Shown here in pieces: positions 38,652 to 51,789 of a stretch of 64,000 bases of DNA. The stretch comes from Perca fluviatilis. Its lineage: Eukaryota > Chordata > Actinopteri > Perciformes > Percidae. The notes beneath the pieces are model-generated. The model was not told the DNA's origin. It worked only from the letters and a program-made list of their open reading frames with translations, and made no database searches. The translations under genes were made by a program, and so were the position numbers. The stretch spans positions 7,895,576 through 7,959,575 of the forward strand of contig NC_053115.1 in the NCBI RefSeq assembly GCF_010015445.1. The letters are read 5' to 3'. Within the stretch, counting starts at the first letter, position 1, and the number at the start of each line of letters is the position of its first letter.

Positions 38652-38826
38652 ACAGGGTTCAAAATTTACTTTTTCGTAACCAGCCAAATGGCTAGTAAAT
38701 ATTCAAACTTTACCAGCCACTTAATAGATTACCATAGTTTTTTTGGCTGGTGAGTGAAGCAAATCTACCAGCCACTTGCATATTTTACCAGCATTTGGCT
38801 GGTGGATGGTGCTAATTTTGAACCCC
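38652..38826. mobile_element. short MITE, about 170 bp
   Basis: Left end GGGTTCAAAATTTACT and right end GCTAATTTTGAACCC are inverted repeats. The interior is built from three ACCAGCCA/TTGGCTGGT units in both orientations. TSD not resolved. Confidence 0.65.
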
Positions 38827-40150
38827 ACAATCCTATACAAATCAGAAAATTAAACTATTGCAAAAAAAACCCACACCATTTATTTTTAACAATGTAGCAG
38901 TGCTCTGGTCGACAAGAGAATAATGCAAAAAATCAGTAATTCCCCTGCTATCACATGCTACGGCGCAAACAATGACATTTAATATTTACCTTTAGACTGT
39001 CCTGGAAGATTCCACAACGACCACAGCATTCTGAAAAGTAGCTGTTCACATTTGGACCTGCAGCTTCCTATCAGATGCATACTCTAAAAGGAGACCTCAC
39101 AGTTTCCCAGAGCTTAGCACAGACTTACACACAGTAAATTGTGAAGCCCGAGTGATCAGTAGATCCAAAAGGCAGAATGTTGCCATGGCTTTTGCAGCAC
39201 CGGGGGAACTGACAGCCAAACAGTGTATGGTGTCTGTTCTTCCATGGCCACTATATAAATATAATGTGAAACTGTAAATTTGAAAGTGGTGAGAAATCTC
39301 ACCCTGCTCTGGCTTGGCTTATGTGTGAATGCACTTTCATCACTGTTTTGACAGTAATGAATAATTTAAGGTTTACTGTAGAGAATATTCTGTGTATGGA
39401 GTGACACCAAGTTTCAACTCTCGTGGCTGACTGTGTGTGTAACTGCATATGTTCTCAGGAAGAAAATAAAAGAAAATATGGCTCTGGGACAATTTGACAT
39501 ACAAGCAGAGGTGAATGATATAGATCACATTTGTAATAAGTGGCTGCTATTTTAGTAATGTTATACAAGGCACTACGATGGTAAACCTGTAAATTGCCCT
39601 GGGGAAATGTTAACAGATTTAATTGCAGTTAATATCATAGCCAACTTAATATCTGTGAGTTTCTGTTTTAATTAGTTTAAATTTCTAATAAATGAAGGTA
39701 GACATTATACATTTTAGAGAAAAATTTATTCACATAGGTTCCTCTGACTTAACACTTAACTAGCTTTAAGCTTTAAATAATATCTTAACATATTACCTTA
39801 CTATGACCAAGCATGTAAAATGTATACAGTATCCTGATTGTTTCAACAGGAAATTTCATACTGCAGGTATAGATGGGGCTTTAGGTATTATGGAAATTAT
39901 GACACTTAGTGCAAGTGATGCCGTTGCTACAATAATGTCTTTTTATACTGTCTTTTATCTTGAAGTAGTTGTTAGGAATTTATAATTGAGGCACTTACAC
40001 AAGGCCGGTTTTACATGTATTGAATGGAGTTTTCATTTTCTTCAAGTGGTTGCTTCTTATATAAGCCTTCTTACTAAAGCCTTTGCACACTTGAGAATGT
40101 TCAGAAGAAGAAAGGTGCTGAGAGATAATCAGGAATCAAAGGAGTCCAAC
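38827..40150. other. non-coding DNA, no gene seen
   Basis: AT-rich unique sequence. No coding or repeat structure recognised. Confidence 0.5.
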
Positions 40151-40291
40151 GCATTTTCATGAAAAGTTATGTACACACTAAAACGTATGATATTATACGA
40201 AAACTTGGAGACCTCCGACTGGTCACGTGACATCTGCTATAGAGCTTTGTGCTACAGAGCGGCAGTTGCTAGCAGCTGTTTAAGCTGCTAC

Positions 40292-40339
40292 ATGGTGCTC
40301 CGCATGGCACTCCGCAAGGCGCTCCGCATGGTGCTCCGT
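40292..40339. repeat. 12-bp minisatellite, four copies
   Basis: Four adjacent 12-base units of the form ATGGTGCTCCGC with one or two changes each (ATGGCACTCCGC, AAGGCGCTCCGC, ATGGTGCTCCGT). It ends three bases before the TSD of the hAT. Confidence 0.85.
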
Positions 40340-40342
40340 CAG

Positions 40343-41300
40343 GTCAGCAGTAGGGTTGGGTACCGAAACCCAGTTCCACTATGGAACCGGTTCCTACGCA
40401 AACGGTAGTATTCAGACTGGATTAGGACACAAATATTTTCCCTCTGTCGCTCCGGACAGTGGCAGACTCTTTTTTTCTTTCTCCCTTTTCTGCCGAGCGG
40501 CGCATGTGCCCGCTCGCGGTGTGAAGCGCGTCCATGCTATTCTCTGACATGCGCTCTACAATCACTGCTGATAGACTGGTTTTTGTACACGCTCCGAAAT
40601 GGACGTAAAATATCACACTTTCTCTGTAGTCTACTGTTAGCTAGCTATCGCAAATGTAGGCTACTTTTAAAATGCCATATTTCCCCTCTGGGCTCACCAA
40701 AACGGACGTAAAAGCATGTTAGCCATTCACTGCACGTGTAAACATATTACGCTTGCTCTGCCGACCCTGTAGCCTGGTGGTGGGGGAAGCAGGACAGCCT
40801 CCCCAAATTGTCTGCCCTTTCAAACTCCTACCGGTGTGTACAGACCTCTTGGACACCGTCTGAGAGAGTTTTCTCCTGGGCAGGATATGCCATAAGTCAG
40901 GAGAGGTGTCGTATCTTGCCAGAGAAGGCAAATGTGGTAATTTTTCTGCAAAAGAACTGCTAAAGCATGAAGCTGGTTGGCATACCAACTCAACAACATT
41001 TATTTTACTTGTTAATAGTGTAACTGTTCTTTGTTAAATTATTGTAGTTATTTGTTAGGTGACTTAGGTTTACTTATTATATCTTTAAGTACTTTAAAAC
41101 ATTAATATATTGTTACATTTAAATAATTTTCAATTTTAAAAAACTCCATAAAAGAGCCTTTCTTTTTCTTTCTTTGCCTTTCTTTCTTTTCTTATTTTTC
41201 AGTTTTTCAAGAATCGGTTTAGGAATCAGAATCGTTTTAAAAGTACCGGTTTGGCATCGGAATCGTAAAAATCCAAACGGTACCCAACCCTAGTCAGCAG
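40343..41300. mobile_element. hAT element, non-autonomous, complete
   Basis: Termini TAGGGTTGGGTACCG at 40351 and its inverted copy CGGTACCCAACCCTA ending at 41292. A perfect eight-base duplication, GTCAGCAG, lies at 40343-40350 and 41293-41300. It is 942 bp with no intact transposase. The same terminus family as the truncated copy at 20878. Confidence 0.94.
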
Positions 41301-41690
41301 TAGTTGGTGGTTCAGTTACACGAGAATTGGTGAGTGTGAGCCGGGTACAGAGCACTGTGACCTGCTGGTCATTTGGGCGGAGATTACGGTTAAGTTTAGG
41401 CAAGAAAAAGTCAGTGTTATGCGGTGACGAAAGTTGAGTTTTGGCACCAAAACAACTAGTTAGGTTTAGGAAAAGATTGTGGTTTGTATTAAAAAACTCC
41501 CAATTTTTTTTTTCGGAAGTCCTGTGTGTTAACGCCCACCCATCCTCCCTGACCACCTCCCTGCGCGGCTAGACGGTTTCTTATACAGTTGCCTTCAATG
41601 TGGTGCACACAGCAAAAAAAAAAAGTGTAAATCATATGAATTACAGTGCTTAACTTTTCGTAGCTTTTTGAGTGTATGGTTCATGAGAAC

Positions 41691-44166
41691 AGGCTCAGGA
41701 GTTACACTGTGATTGTATTCATACAGTATACATACACCCAATCATGTCTGCAGGCCTGCCTGAGGCTTTACTTGGTCATTTACTGTAGCTCCCTGGTCCA
41801 CAGCTGAATCCAAATCAAAAACTAGCCGCTAACCCCCAACCTTAACCTGAAGGCTCTCTTTTGACTGACAAAACTGTCTTAGCAAACCTACACACTCATA
41901 TGCAGACACAGCACACATACTGTACAGACACACTCGCACGGAGCTCCAATGCCCCCAGCTCAGAAACTCTCTCCTCTCACTGTTAGTTGGGTTTTGTTTG
42001 CTGGTGCCAATTCACTCATGGATAAAATGAAGTATCCTGTGCTGCGTGAATGGATAACTGCCCAAGTTCAACTCAGTCTGACAGCTTCTAATGCCCTGGT
42101 CAGTGTACTAAATGAGGTATTGAGAGATAGTGAAAGCTTCCTCTCTTTCTACTCCCCCATGGCCTTGGCCTCTCTTTCCAGTTATGCAATGAGTTCAGTG
42201 TCTACTTGATGTAGAAAATTAGCTCTTTGGTTGTAATAAAATAAAGAATTGGTGACAAGGAATAAAAATTCTTGAGTCTTAAAAACTCTGCTGCTAAATG
42301 TAGAGCCTCTGTATATTATACATACAGTACAGTGGCTAAATGTGTCGAACAGCTTGAATTGGCTTCGGTGTGACGTCAGATAGCTATTTGTGGCTCGATT
42401 GATCGTGATAGATAACTTGTGGGGCGGCCTGTGGACACTGAAGTGGTGAGAGGAGCAGAGAACACGAGCAACAGAGCAGATCATTGAGGCGATCAACCCA
42501 AAGCTCTGTGGTCAATTTGAATGGAGACAAAGGTTTATTTTGGGGGTTATCCAACGTTGTTTCCAACACCGTTCTCCATCAGCCTTTATTCATATCAGGC
42601 CTCTATGCGTTTACTTCCTCCCCTCCTCTCCTCCCTTTCCCTTCTAGGAGAGCTCTATAGTACCATGTTTAATGCTGCTGACATGAACAATGGTACCATT
42701 GCCTCCGTCTTGCTAGAAGGAGCACCTCGGCAATTCACACTGATTGTTCTCAAATTGCCCGGCTGGGAGAATCACCTCTTCTGTTTGATGCTTTAAAGTG
42801 CCTCTGATTCCACTGGGACAAGTATCTCCCACTCTCGCAGATTTTTCATTTTTCTAAACTTCCCCCTACCCCCCCCCCCCCCCCCTCCTTTTTGATTTTT
42901 AGGGTTAGAGAGTAGTGTGGTGCTAGAATATTGCCCGTGCAGCTCAAGAGAAACAAAGCTGAGCGGATCAGATGAAGAGGAGTCTTCGTTCTGGGCGACA
43001 TCCATTGAACGCTGAATTCAACATCACATTCTGCCAAAATCATTTTGCTGAGGAAAAGAAAAAATGTTTTCTATCTCTGTGCGTTCTTTCCAAAATACTG
43101 TTTTTTCCCGTTTTGCCATCAAACCACATGTTTAAAATATTTGTGCCATTCACATCTCACAGCTTGAGCTACTGCACTGTAGTGGAGGATGCATTCATAT
43201 TTTCCGTCCCAGTTATTCAACAAATGCTCCATTACCCAGTCCAACATGTAAACTATTGTCTGAATAACCCCATAAAAGCTATGACCACAGTGGAAGCTGC
43301 TTTTTCATCCTTTTAATGATTTCGTGCTCCAGCAGACATTCACTCTCAACCAGTTAAGTTCCTGTTGTGACTCATTATATTTGTGCTGTAAAATTAAGCT
43401 TTTTGATTAGAGGTGAAACACTGGATGTGATTTTTAAGTAAATGTCTCAGCACCTAGCGCACAGCACACTCTTTGGTAAGTTGGTGATCATAATTCATAC
43501 GACCTGTTTATTTCGCTGCACAGTGATAGATGTGGAAAAATCTGGGTTCCATCTTTTTCTGACACTTGGGGTGTAAACAGTCTTCATGGTTAATTTTAAA
43601 CATTGTAGATAAAGTGTAACACAACTGTAGAAAACAAGTTTAGAGGAAGGTATCACAGATAAACCAGCTCCTGTCACTAACTGCAAACCATAGTGTCCAG
43701 ATGTGTGATGATAATTGGCACACAAATTGGATTTGTCACATTCAGGGTCTAAGACAGCTTCAAACGGATTTTTAGACTGACTTTTCCCATCTGCACATTG
43801 TACTTTAGCTGCGTTGTGATGGATGCAAAGTTGTGTGTGCGCTGTGCAGTTGGAGTGTCCAGACAGTTGTGTTGATGAATGTATGTATCATCAGAGCTGC
43901 GAGTGTGACAGGTCTGCCATTACCTGAGAATGATAGCTCAAATGGAGCACCTATAATTACTGGCCTGTCAACCAGGCAGTCCCACTCCCTATACCACGTC
44001 CACGCACTTTAATTGAAAAACACCAGCAGATTGGCATGCTGCATTAAACCTCTGCATTGATGTCTGTAAAGCTATTTTTGAAATACAGTATACTCCACTT
44101 ACCTCTCTTTCAGCAGCAGGACACAGTAACAGAGTTGGGTGGTAATGGAATTTAGTCACAGCTAGG
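41691..44166. other. non-coding DNA, no gene seen
   Basis: Mostly unique sequence. A poly-C run lies at about 42869-42885. The open frames at 41949-42209, 42521-42796 and 42972-43316 have no recognisable domains. Confidence 0.5.
42869..42885. repeat. poly-C tract
   Basis: About 17 consecutive C, flanked by pyrimidine-rich sequence. Such runs are prone to length errors in assemblies. Confidence 0.9.
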
Positions 44167-44174
44167 ACTAGGAC

Positions 44175-44560
44175 TAGGACTGAGTATCGTTCAAAAAATG
44201 TCGGCATCAGTACCGTGACTTCGACAGCGGTTTCTGAACGATACTTTTTTCAATACCAATTTTATAAAAAACATTTTAACAAAAAGGAATCACAACATTA
44301 GACATTCATGGCACACATCTTTTTTTTTCAGCTCCTGCTATGTGAGCCCCGTGTCTGAGTGTAACGTAGAGTTTTTCCTGCATGCCTCTACAATGTGTAA
44401 CATTAGACAGCCAATCACAAGCATTATTAGATGTTGGTAGAAGCAGGCTGCGTATTTATTAGCTCACTGACGATGATGAGATTTAGTCCTTAGGTATTGA
44501 AATTTGGTATTGAATGACGAGACAAAAAAAAAGTATTAAATTCAGTACCCAGTCCCAGTA
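44175..44560. mobile_element. hAT MITE family X, copy 1
   Basis: Starts TAGGACTGAGTATCGTTC and ends with the inverse of TACTGGGACTGGGTACTGAA. The interior matches copy 2 (52137-52564) over nearly its whole length, with words such as ACGATACTTTTTTCAATACC and GTAACGTAGAGTTTTTCCTG in order. No TSD is clear at this copy. The bases just left are a GGACTA tandem repeat that hides the boundary. Confidence 0.82.
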
Positions 44561-44974
44561 CATTTCTGTTTTTTCTGAAAACAGAAACTAGATGCAAGTG
44601 CAATCACTGTTGCAAACTCAGGGCACAAGCACACATGGGTGTGACTAGAGAGATGAGTGCGATCGTGGAGCTGTGTGGACCAATGTAGAGAAGAGGCTGG
44701 AGCAGGATGAATAGCAGCAGTATAATGGGATGGATGTCCATGACGGATTCTCCAGGGTATTACCAAGAAAACTGGATACTGTGTTCCTATTCACACCAAT
44801 GACAGTTGCTCACCAGACGAAAGCTGACTTGCTGATTGGCAAAACACGTTTTAAGTTGCTTACATAATACACCTGCTGTAAAATGTTATTGGGATACGTG
44901 TGCATGGCCATGCTCTTTGTGTGATTACATGCATTTTGTGTGTGTGTTTATATGCATTTAAGAGACATTTCTGA

Positions 44975-45115
44975 ATCAGAATCAGAATCAGACTTATTGG
45001 CCAAGAATACTTACATACACAAGGAATTTGACTTTGGTAGGTGTTAACTCTCTATACATTCAACAAATAGACATGTAGTAGTAAACATAGACAAATAGTA
45101 ATATAGACACGACAC
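44975..45115. repeat. interspersed fish repeat (retroelement tail type)
   Basis: GAATCAGAATCAGAATCAGA followed by CTTATTGGCCAAGAATACTT and ACACAAGGAATTTGACTTTG, a very common teleost dispersed repeat. Class uncertain. Confidence 0.65.
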
Positions 45116-48100
45116 TACATTATACATTCTGTTGCTCATGTATACAGTTCTGTATATTTTGCTGTTCTGCAGTCTGTGTACCGTGACATGTTTGTGTGAA
45201 TGACTGTGATCAGCACTGCATCCACGCACACGCATGTCTCTTGTTTGACATTTGGCCTACCTTTGAACTCATTACCTCTGACAACACAGCGGCATGGGCG
45301 CCATTCCCCAGGTGGGCTTATCGCCTGCCACTCCTCACCTGTCACCTTGGCTCGCATTCAGGATGAGCTCGGCCGACCCTGGTGCTCCCGTTGACCCTTC
45401 CCCTGTAAACGAGACAGAGACCTTTCTGAAGGATGTCCCCGGCTAATCCCGACACCTCACTCTGCATCGACACCCTGTGTTTATCAGCCGGCGCAGGTTA
45501 GGCTGGAGGAGACTCTGCATGAGGGAGAAATAAATAGACAGGGGAAATCAATGTGAGCTGCATCAAAGGGCCCTCACACTTTAAGAAACAGGTCTATTCA
45601 GCACAATAGCTCACCAGATTGTGTGTAGTTGTTAAAATCATGTCACGATTAGTCATCAGTGGATTTTATCAGGAGGGTTTAATGTGGGCAGCTCTATATG
45701 ATGGGATGTGCTGTGTGGTGATAAGCACTCCTGGGTAAAATTCAATATACAAGAGAGGAAACAAGTAAGTTGATGTAACTGATCTTATTATTACGGATGG
45801 GTGAGACAGACAGACTGAAGTAGTTACACTGATTACTGACGTAGTTACATCTGGTTGGAATGAGTCTACAGTATATAATTGAGTCAGCACGTGCAAATAG
45901 GCGCAAGAACACTTCTGGCCAACTTCATTTCTTGTTCATTTCTTCTGTTCTCTGGCTCTTTTTCTCTCCAGTGTTGCTAAGACGCTCTGCAGAGCACCAT
46001 GGTGTAGTCCTCTGGGCTTTGCTGACTGGGCAGAATCAGGCTAAAGCCACCATCAGTGATGTTAGGCTGCCAGTGTTTATGTGTGGCCCACAAGGCCCTT
46101 TCTCACTGAGATAAGCCAAGTTGCTGCATCTACATGATAAGCAGATATCTAAGGCTATTGGATTTCACTGCTGATAAAAAGCCGGCAATTTTCCACATTA
46201 CCACGAAACCCTGTCGAGCTTTATGGCTTAACACTTCGGCCAATATCCCATCACCACACAGCCTGAAATTATAATAAATTACAAAAAAAGCAGCAGAGTG
46301 GTAGGGTAATTGGATGTAAAATAGCTGTGTGACATGATAGATATGCTCCCAGTGGTTTGAGAGAGTCATCTCTGAGCTGGTAGTGACACATTGAGAAGAG
46401 TGGTGGAGCTATCATAGCCAGGACAGGGTAAGATGCATCTCCAAAAAAATATTTCAAGAAATGCCCAGAGCTGAAGAGCCCCCCAACGGTGTCTTTATGT
46501 GGCCATTGGATTTGCTTAGAGCAAAATCTCTATTGATCTGAAAAAAGAGCAGCTATTCAAATAGGATTGGGTTGAATACCATCTTTTTTTAAGCTGGGGC
46601 TTAATGGTGGAGCTTTAATGTCCATGCTATTCACAGTGCAGGTAGTTACAGTTGTTTTCCTCTAAGCTTCTGTGTTCTGCCTCAACCTTTTGTTGCTACT
46701 CACACACTCGACGGCACATCTGTGTAGGCGTGGTGAATGCAGTAATTGTTGCTACCTTTTTTTTCTATCCTTGGTCTGTCTGCTGTTATCTTGGCAATTG
46801 ATTGTTTGACACACATTTCAGTTTATGTTGGTGTCTTCATTGATTACGCTTTTTTATTATGTAGAGCAAAAATACACAAGCTGAAAAAAAGCTGTAATGT
46901 TTTGCGCCGAGACTGTGTAAGGCTACATCTGCTTTACAGTGTGTGAAATACAGAACTGAATCTGTAACTACGATGACACCTTTGACTTCTCATGTAACAA
47001 TGTGAGAGTTTGGATGATGTTTCCCAGCAAATCTAAAGCAAATCCAACACGTTTCTTCCTCGAAATGAAATTGAGATTTTCCAGTATCAAGCCAATGTGC
47101 AGCGCAGCAAATGGGTACTGTTTTTAAGATGCTCTTGTAATGTGTAAAAGGGATACACCTACATGGATGATCCAAATGAATGGGTTTGGCCCGGCTTCCT
47201 TTTTAAGGCTTTTCTGATGAATAGCAAGCTTGGCTATTCTCCCAGCGTGAGGCTCTAATAAGCCCAGGGACCCAGTCAAGGCCCAAAAGAGAAGCTCGAT
47301 TTAAACCAATCTAAAGGAGCAGGGAGCGTGATTTACGATGTAGGACTGACTGCAGTGCTGCTGCTCTCATGCAGACCCCCTTCTGTAGCCAATCCCAGCC
47401 AGAACACTCAACACTTCCTGCGGACTGACTGCGGCCCCTATGTGGTACGGCTGCCTGCACTGTTGTCACCGGTTCTAATCTATTTGATTGATTATGAGCC
47501 TAATTCCTGCATTATTCCCTGCGTTTTATCTTTTGCTCTCACTACGAGGAGGAGCTACAACGCTAAATATATTTAACCATTTCTTGTGTCTTTGGTGTTT
47601 TATTTGACATTTTATATTTTATGATATATTGAGAAATTGTGATTACCTGTAAAGGTCAGATCTGGTTAATCCATGCATTTGATTTGCAGCTGTCACACAG
47701 AGTGATGAATGTCGCAAGCCAGAGTTATACATAACTCTCTGTGCAATTTAAGCACATGCTACTGTAAATGTAAAAGTGATGGAGCTGTCCTTGTATTACT
47801 AAATACAGGTGACCCCGAATAGTCAACAATTGGACGATTTAATGATTTGCAGCAGTGGGAAAATGTGGTTACAAAGGATAATTCCACTCTGACTATAATG
47901 GCTTGCATCTCTCTCTCTTTCGTTGACTGTCACTTTGCGGAGAAACAGCAAGCAAGCAGACTAAGACGTGTTTTGTCTGTCGGTCCTCCCCTCCGTTTCA
48001 GTAGTAGGCCTATGGACAGAGCCGCACTTGCACACACAAAAAGCACTGCTGTCCCCTTGTGGCCTGGAGAAAATGGATGGAACACATCCTATTGTAAAAG

Positions 48101-49804
48101 GAAATCGAATGCCAAGTCAAGAAGACAGGTTCTGTAATTGGGTGCTTCGGCTCTTTTGTCTGGTGTGGGAATGTCGCAAATATGAGAATATGGATTAATG
48201 AGCAAAAATATATTCATGATTCGACAAGAGTGGACCAGTCAGATTTGACTATATAAATTCTTAGGTGAGGACACCTGGCTAAGAAACATGCTCTGCTCCT
48301 TCCCTCGGGTGGGTTTCATTTCAATAATTGAAGCTAGCAACTACACTACCAAAATTCCAAAAAGCAACTTCTCTTCAAACATTGCTGAGTTTTCACATAG
48401 AAACAGTATGCTTGTGTCACACTGGCTTTCCACAGTGGTCATAACCTTGAGGTGTTCCTGACATAAGTCTACACCACACGACAACTATCAAGAAGATGGC
48501 ACATTAGAGAAAAGGAGTCTTGACCTCTGACCATGCAGCGTGGGCAGCGTCTGACTTTTGCTCACTGCGGAGCTGAGCTGTGTTGACACAAGTTGAGTTG
48601 AGTTAGCTATTCTGGCAGTGAGAAAAGCAGGAGTGAGGCAGTGTGTTATCAGGCCAACATAGGAACTCAGCCACTCAGAGTGATAACACAGAAAACACAT
48701 TCAGATTGCCTGACAGACTGCCTCGTCCCTGGCCTCCCATATCTCCTCTCCTCCTCTCCCCTACTTCCTTTGAAAAAAAAAAAAAAAAACAGTCAGAAAG
48801 TAACAAGTTTGAATTTGCTATCCTCTGTGTTTGAATGAGGTTGGAAGAAATTCTGGAAGAGAAGAGAAAGTCCCTTTGTTTGGACAGATAAGGTATGAAG
48901 GGTAAAGAGGAGCCTTTTGTGAATTTGAACACCACCACAAACCGCTTGAGAAGATTTTTTTTTTTCATTAACTTTCTAGCATAGTTAACATACAGAATGG
49001 TTCCCTCGGTGGAATACAAACCCCATTCAAATATTGGGGTCAGGTCATAAGATAAATCTAAGGGGTTGTGAGATAATTAATGGAGTAGGACAATTCGATC
49101 CTCTCTGGGCCTTGAACAATTTTATGAAATCATCCGTGAAGTTTAGTGGGGAAATCACCCAACTACTCGATACCTCATTAGATTGATTTTTTTCTACACA
49201 TACAGTATAGCATACATACAACCACCCACCTGTATAAAAACCCATCACCAGATATCGTTTTAACACCAGGATTATCAAGCTAAAGTAGGTGGGCGGAGTT
49301 TGGAAGCACTTCATTGCTCTTATACGACAATGTCTAACTGCCTGTTATGCAGCAGTCTACTGACTCAATATCTGTAACAGTGGGGAGGCACTCAGACATG
49401 AAAGCAGCAGTATTAAAATGCTTCTTTAAAAAATGGAACAAAGTCACTCAGCGTCTGATGTCTTAAGCGGATTGAGAAAAAATCCATCTGCTTTACTGTC
49501 AGCTGGGCTGTCTATGGAGTATAGTGAGTGGCAGGCTTTGTGGATGGTGACGTTAGTGAAGATTGGACCCCAGCTGTCAGGGAGAGGGGTGGGGGGGGTT
49601 GAAGAAAGTTTTTGTATGGTGATGGGTGTGTGGCTTAAAGGCCAATCATAAGCACAGGTGTGGCGGTGGTGATTGGGGATGCATGGCCTTAAGCGCACTC
49701 AAAGCATGAGGATTTTAATTGGTTGTGACAGAGAGACATGACAACCTTTTTGCTTGCCTGTCACCATTACTGCGTATTAAAAAAAAAGCTTATGGAAAAT
49801 AAGG
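45116..49804. other. non-coding DNA, no gene seen
   Basis: About 4.7 kb of mostly unique sequence with A- and T-runs near 48772-48789 and 48955-48964. The open frames here are short and lack recognisable families. Confidence 0.5.
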
Positions 49805-50033
49805 CATGGATACCCGACCCGAGGCCGACGGGTCCCAACGGTACCCGACGGGCCGGGCCGGGTTCGGACAGATATTTAGAAATTATGGTCGGGGTCGGGT
49901 CGGGCTCGGTCACATCAGCGCGATAAGGCAACAGCTTATTAACGTGCGCTTGTTGCCCTGTGTGCTCTGATGCGCTCATCTGTTGACATTTCCGAATGCC
50001 TTCCTACAGTTGCTTAACAAAAGCGGGCTTTCC
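49805..50033. mobile_element. GC-rich hAT-like terminus, truncated
   Basis: GATACCCGACCCGAGGCCGA with further ACCCGACGGGCCGGGCCGGG and the inverse GGTCGGGGTCGGGTCGGGCT resemble the CG-rich ends of a fish hAT group. The sequence runs into a homopolymer block at 50034 and no right end is found. Confidence 0.5.
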
Positions 50034-50054
50034 AAAAAAAAAAAAAAAAAAAAA

Positions 50055-50085
<31 letters not shown>

Positions 50086-50228
50086 TTTTTTTATTTTTTC
50101 CTTTTGTTCGGGGTTTTTTTTTTTTTTTTTTTTTTTTTTTCCCCCTGCGTTTTGTTTTTTCTTCTGGTTTTCTCCTTCCCTTCCCCCCCCCAAAAAAAAT
50201 TTTTTTTTCCCCCCCCTACAATAAAAAA
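50034..50228. other. homopolymer-rich block, probable assembly artefact
   Basis: Successive long pure runs of A, T, A, T, then T, C, A and C, with little ordinary sequence between. This pattern is unlike the rest of the window and typical of unreliable consensus. Open frames on both strands (poly-Lys, poly-Phe) are meaningless. Confidence 0.75.
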
Positions 50229-50534
50229 AACCCACAGCTTTTTTAAAACATAAAATATTAGATTTTACCCTATCACTTATACGGACGTGGCACAGATGTA
50301 ATTCTTAGGGTCCACTAACACATGTATGTGTAAATGTGGTTAAAGGGCTCAGCTTAGGCTACATCCACACTAATAATTAACAATAATAATTTTGTTAAAA
50401 AACACAGATCTATTGCTACATTTTCGCCTCACCTCCACTCTACATCGGTGTTTTCGAGCCCATTAAAGCTGAGATGTCCAGCACGTCAGTCAGACTGATC
50501 GGTTAGGTATAGGCTTACATACCTTTCAGTAACA

Positions 50535-50973
50535 GTTCCACCTAGAGATGGTCCGATACCACTTTTTTGCTTCCCGATACCGATTCCGATACCTGAACTT
50601 GCGTATCGGCCGATACCGAGTACCGATCCGATACCAGCGTGTCATATATTTCATTATGTTTTAACATCTGTATACTACTATCTCTGTATGGATGTGATAT
50701 GATTTCTTTCTTTGTTGTCGGTCTGGCTCAGGTTAAACTCTTTGTGAAACATGAACAAACGCAACAAGGAATGCCCCAGAACTTTCTTTTATAGTTTTAA
50801 TGAAAAAGAACATAAATAAACTACTTTAACGTAGATTTTCTTTAGGGCTTCATTACGTGGTATCGGATCGGTGCATAAACTCCAGTACTTCCCGATACCG
50901 ATACCAGCGTTTTAGGCAGTATCGGAGCCGATACCGATACTGGTATCGGTATCGGAACATCTCTAGTTCCACC
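50535..50973. mobile_element. hAT MITE, complete
   Basis: Termini TAGAGATGGTCCGATACC at 50543 and, inverted, TAGAGATGTTCCGATACC ending at 50965. A perfect eight-base duplication, GTTCCACC, lies at 50535-50542 and 50966-50973. Both ends are dense in CCGATACCGAT words. It is 423 bp and non-coding. Confidence 0.94.
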
Positions 50974-51032
50974 CTGTCCTCGGACAGTCGAAGCAAATAA
51001 ATGTGATCATGTGATATGCGTTGTCAGACGTG

Positions 51033-51437
51033 TTAAAGCTTTAGTGCGTAACTTTTTGATATTAATGAACGTCCGTTACATTCAAGCCATTGTCAAATGA
51101 GTTGCTACAAAGCTAATGAAGACCATCAGCTCCACACAACTCTCTCTGTTTCTCAGTATGACTATGTTCAGAAGATTGTGTCGTCCAGCAACTTTCCCGC
51201 GCAGAAGCTCGAGTGAAGATAATTGCCTCTTCTGAAGAGTCCATCATGTTTTTTTACTCGCATACTATTAAATTATTAATCGCATACTAGCTAACTACTA
51301 CTACTAACTGCGTTGAGGAGGTGCTGGGGCGCGTGTGCGATCATAGACAGCTGTATCATGTGGATGCGCTGACAGTGTTGTTGTCATTACTTAGAATTCC
51401 TCATGGGGAAGACCGAAACTACGCACTATGGCTTTAA
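51033..51437. mobile_element. TTAA-targeting MITE, complete
   Basis: Termini AGCTTTAGTGCGTAACTTTT at 51037 and, inverted, AGCCATAGTGCGTAGTTTCG ending at 51433. TTAA lies on both sides (51033-51036 and 51434-51437). It is about 397 bp. A deletion derivative sits at 32450. Confidence 0.88.
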
Positions 51438-51789
51438 TATGGATTGAGAGGTGGAACGCTTGTGTGTCGTTTTTGTTTTGTTTGAAAATGAAAATGTACA
51501 GTAGTAGTGTGGACGTAGCCTTAATCTCACAATCACATCACGAATGCTTCAGACATGACGTGGCAACATTTGCTAATATACAATATATCATAATTTTTGG
51601 ACATGTTGCAATTTACAAACAGAATAGCTCTTAATCTTAACTCTATCTTCTAAGGAGTTACTACAAAATGCCTGTTTGGATAATGTACTCTCAAGAAAAA
51701 CACAAAAGAGTGAGGTACAGTTTTCTGAGCTGTCTCTAGCAGTTGGAAGCGACTAAGCACATTTCTTTGCCAAGGAGCTGAATACATTA

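Larger units (their letters stand above)
40151..41690. repeat. probable older interspersed repeat hosting a hAT
   Basis: The flanks of the hAT at 40351 look repeated. At the left, TTTTCATGAAAAGTTATGTA is roughly mirrored at the right by TTTTCGTAGCTTTTTGAGTG and GTTCATGAGAAC. At 41390-41510 there are two GTTARGTTTAGG words with CACCAAAACAACTAGTTAGG, a motif I know from dispersed repeats in fish. The boundaries are approximate. Confidence 0.45.

Noticed and set aside
50014..50246. Open frames of poly-Lys and poly-Phe
   Set aside because: They translate a homopolymer block that is probably an assembly artefact.
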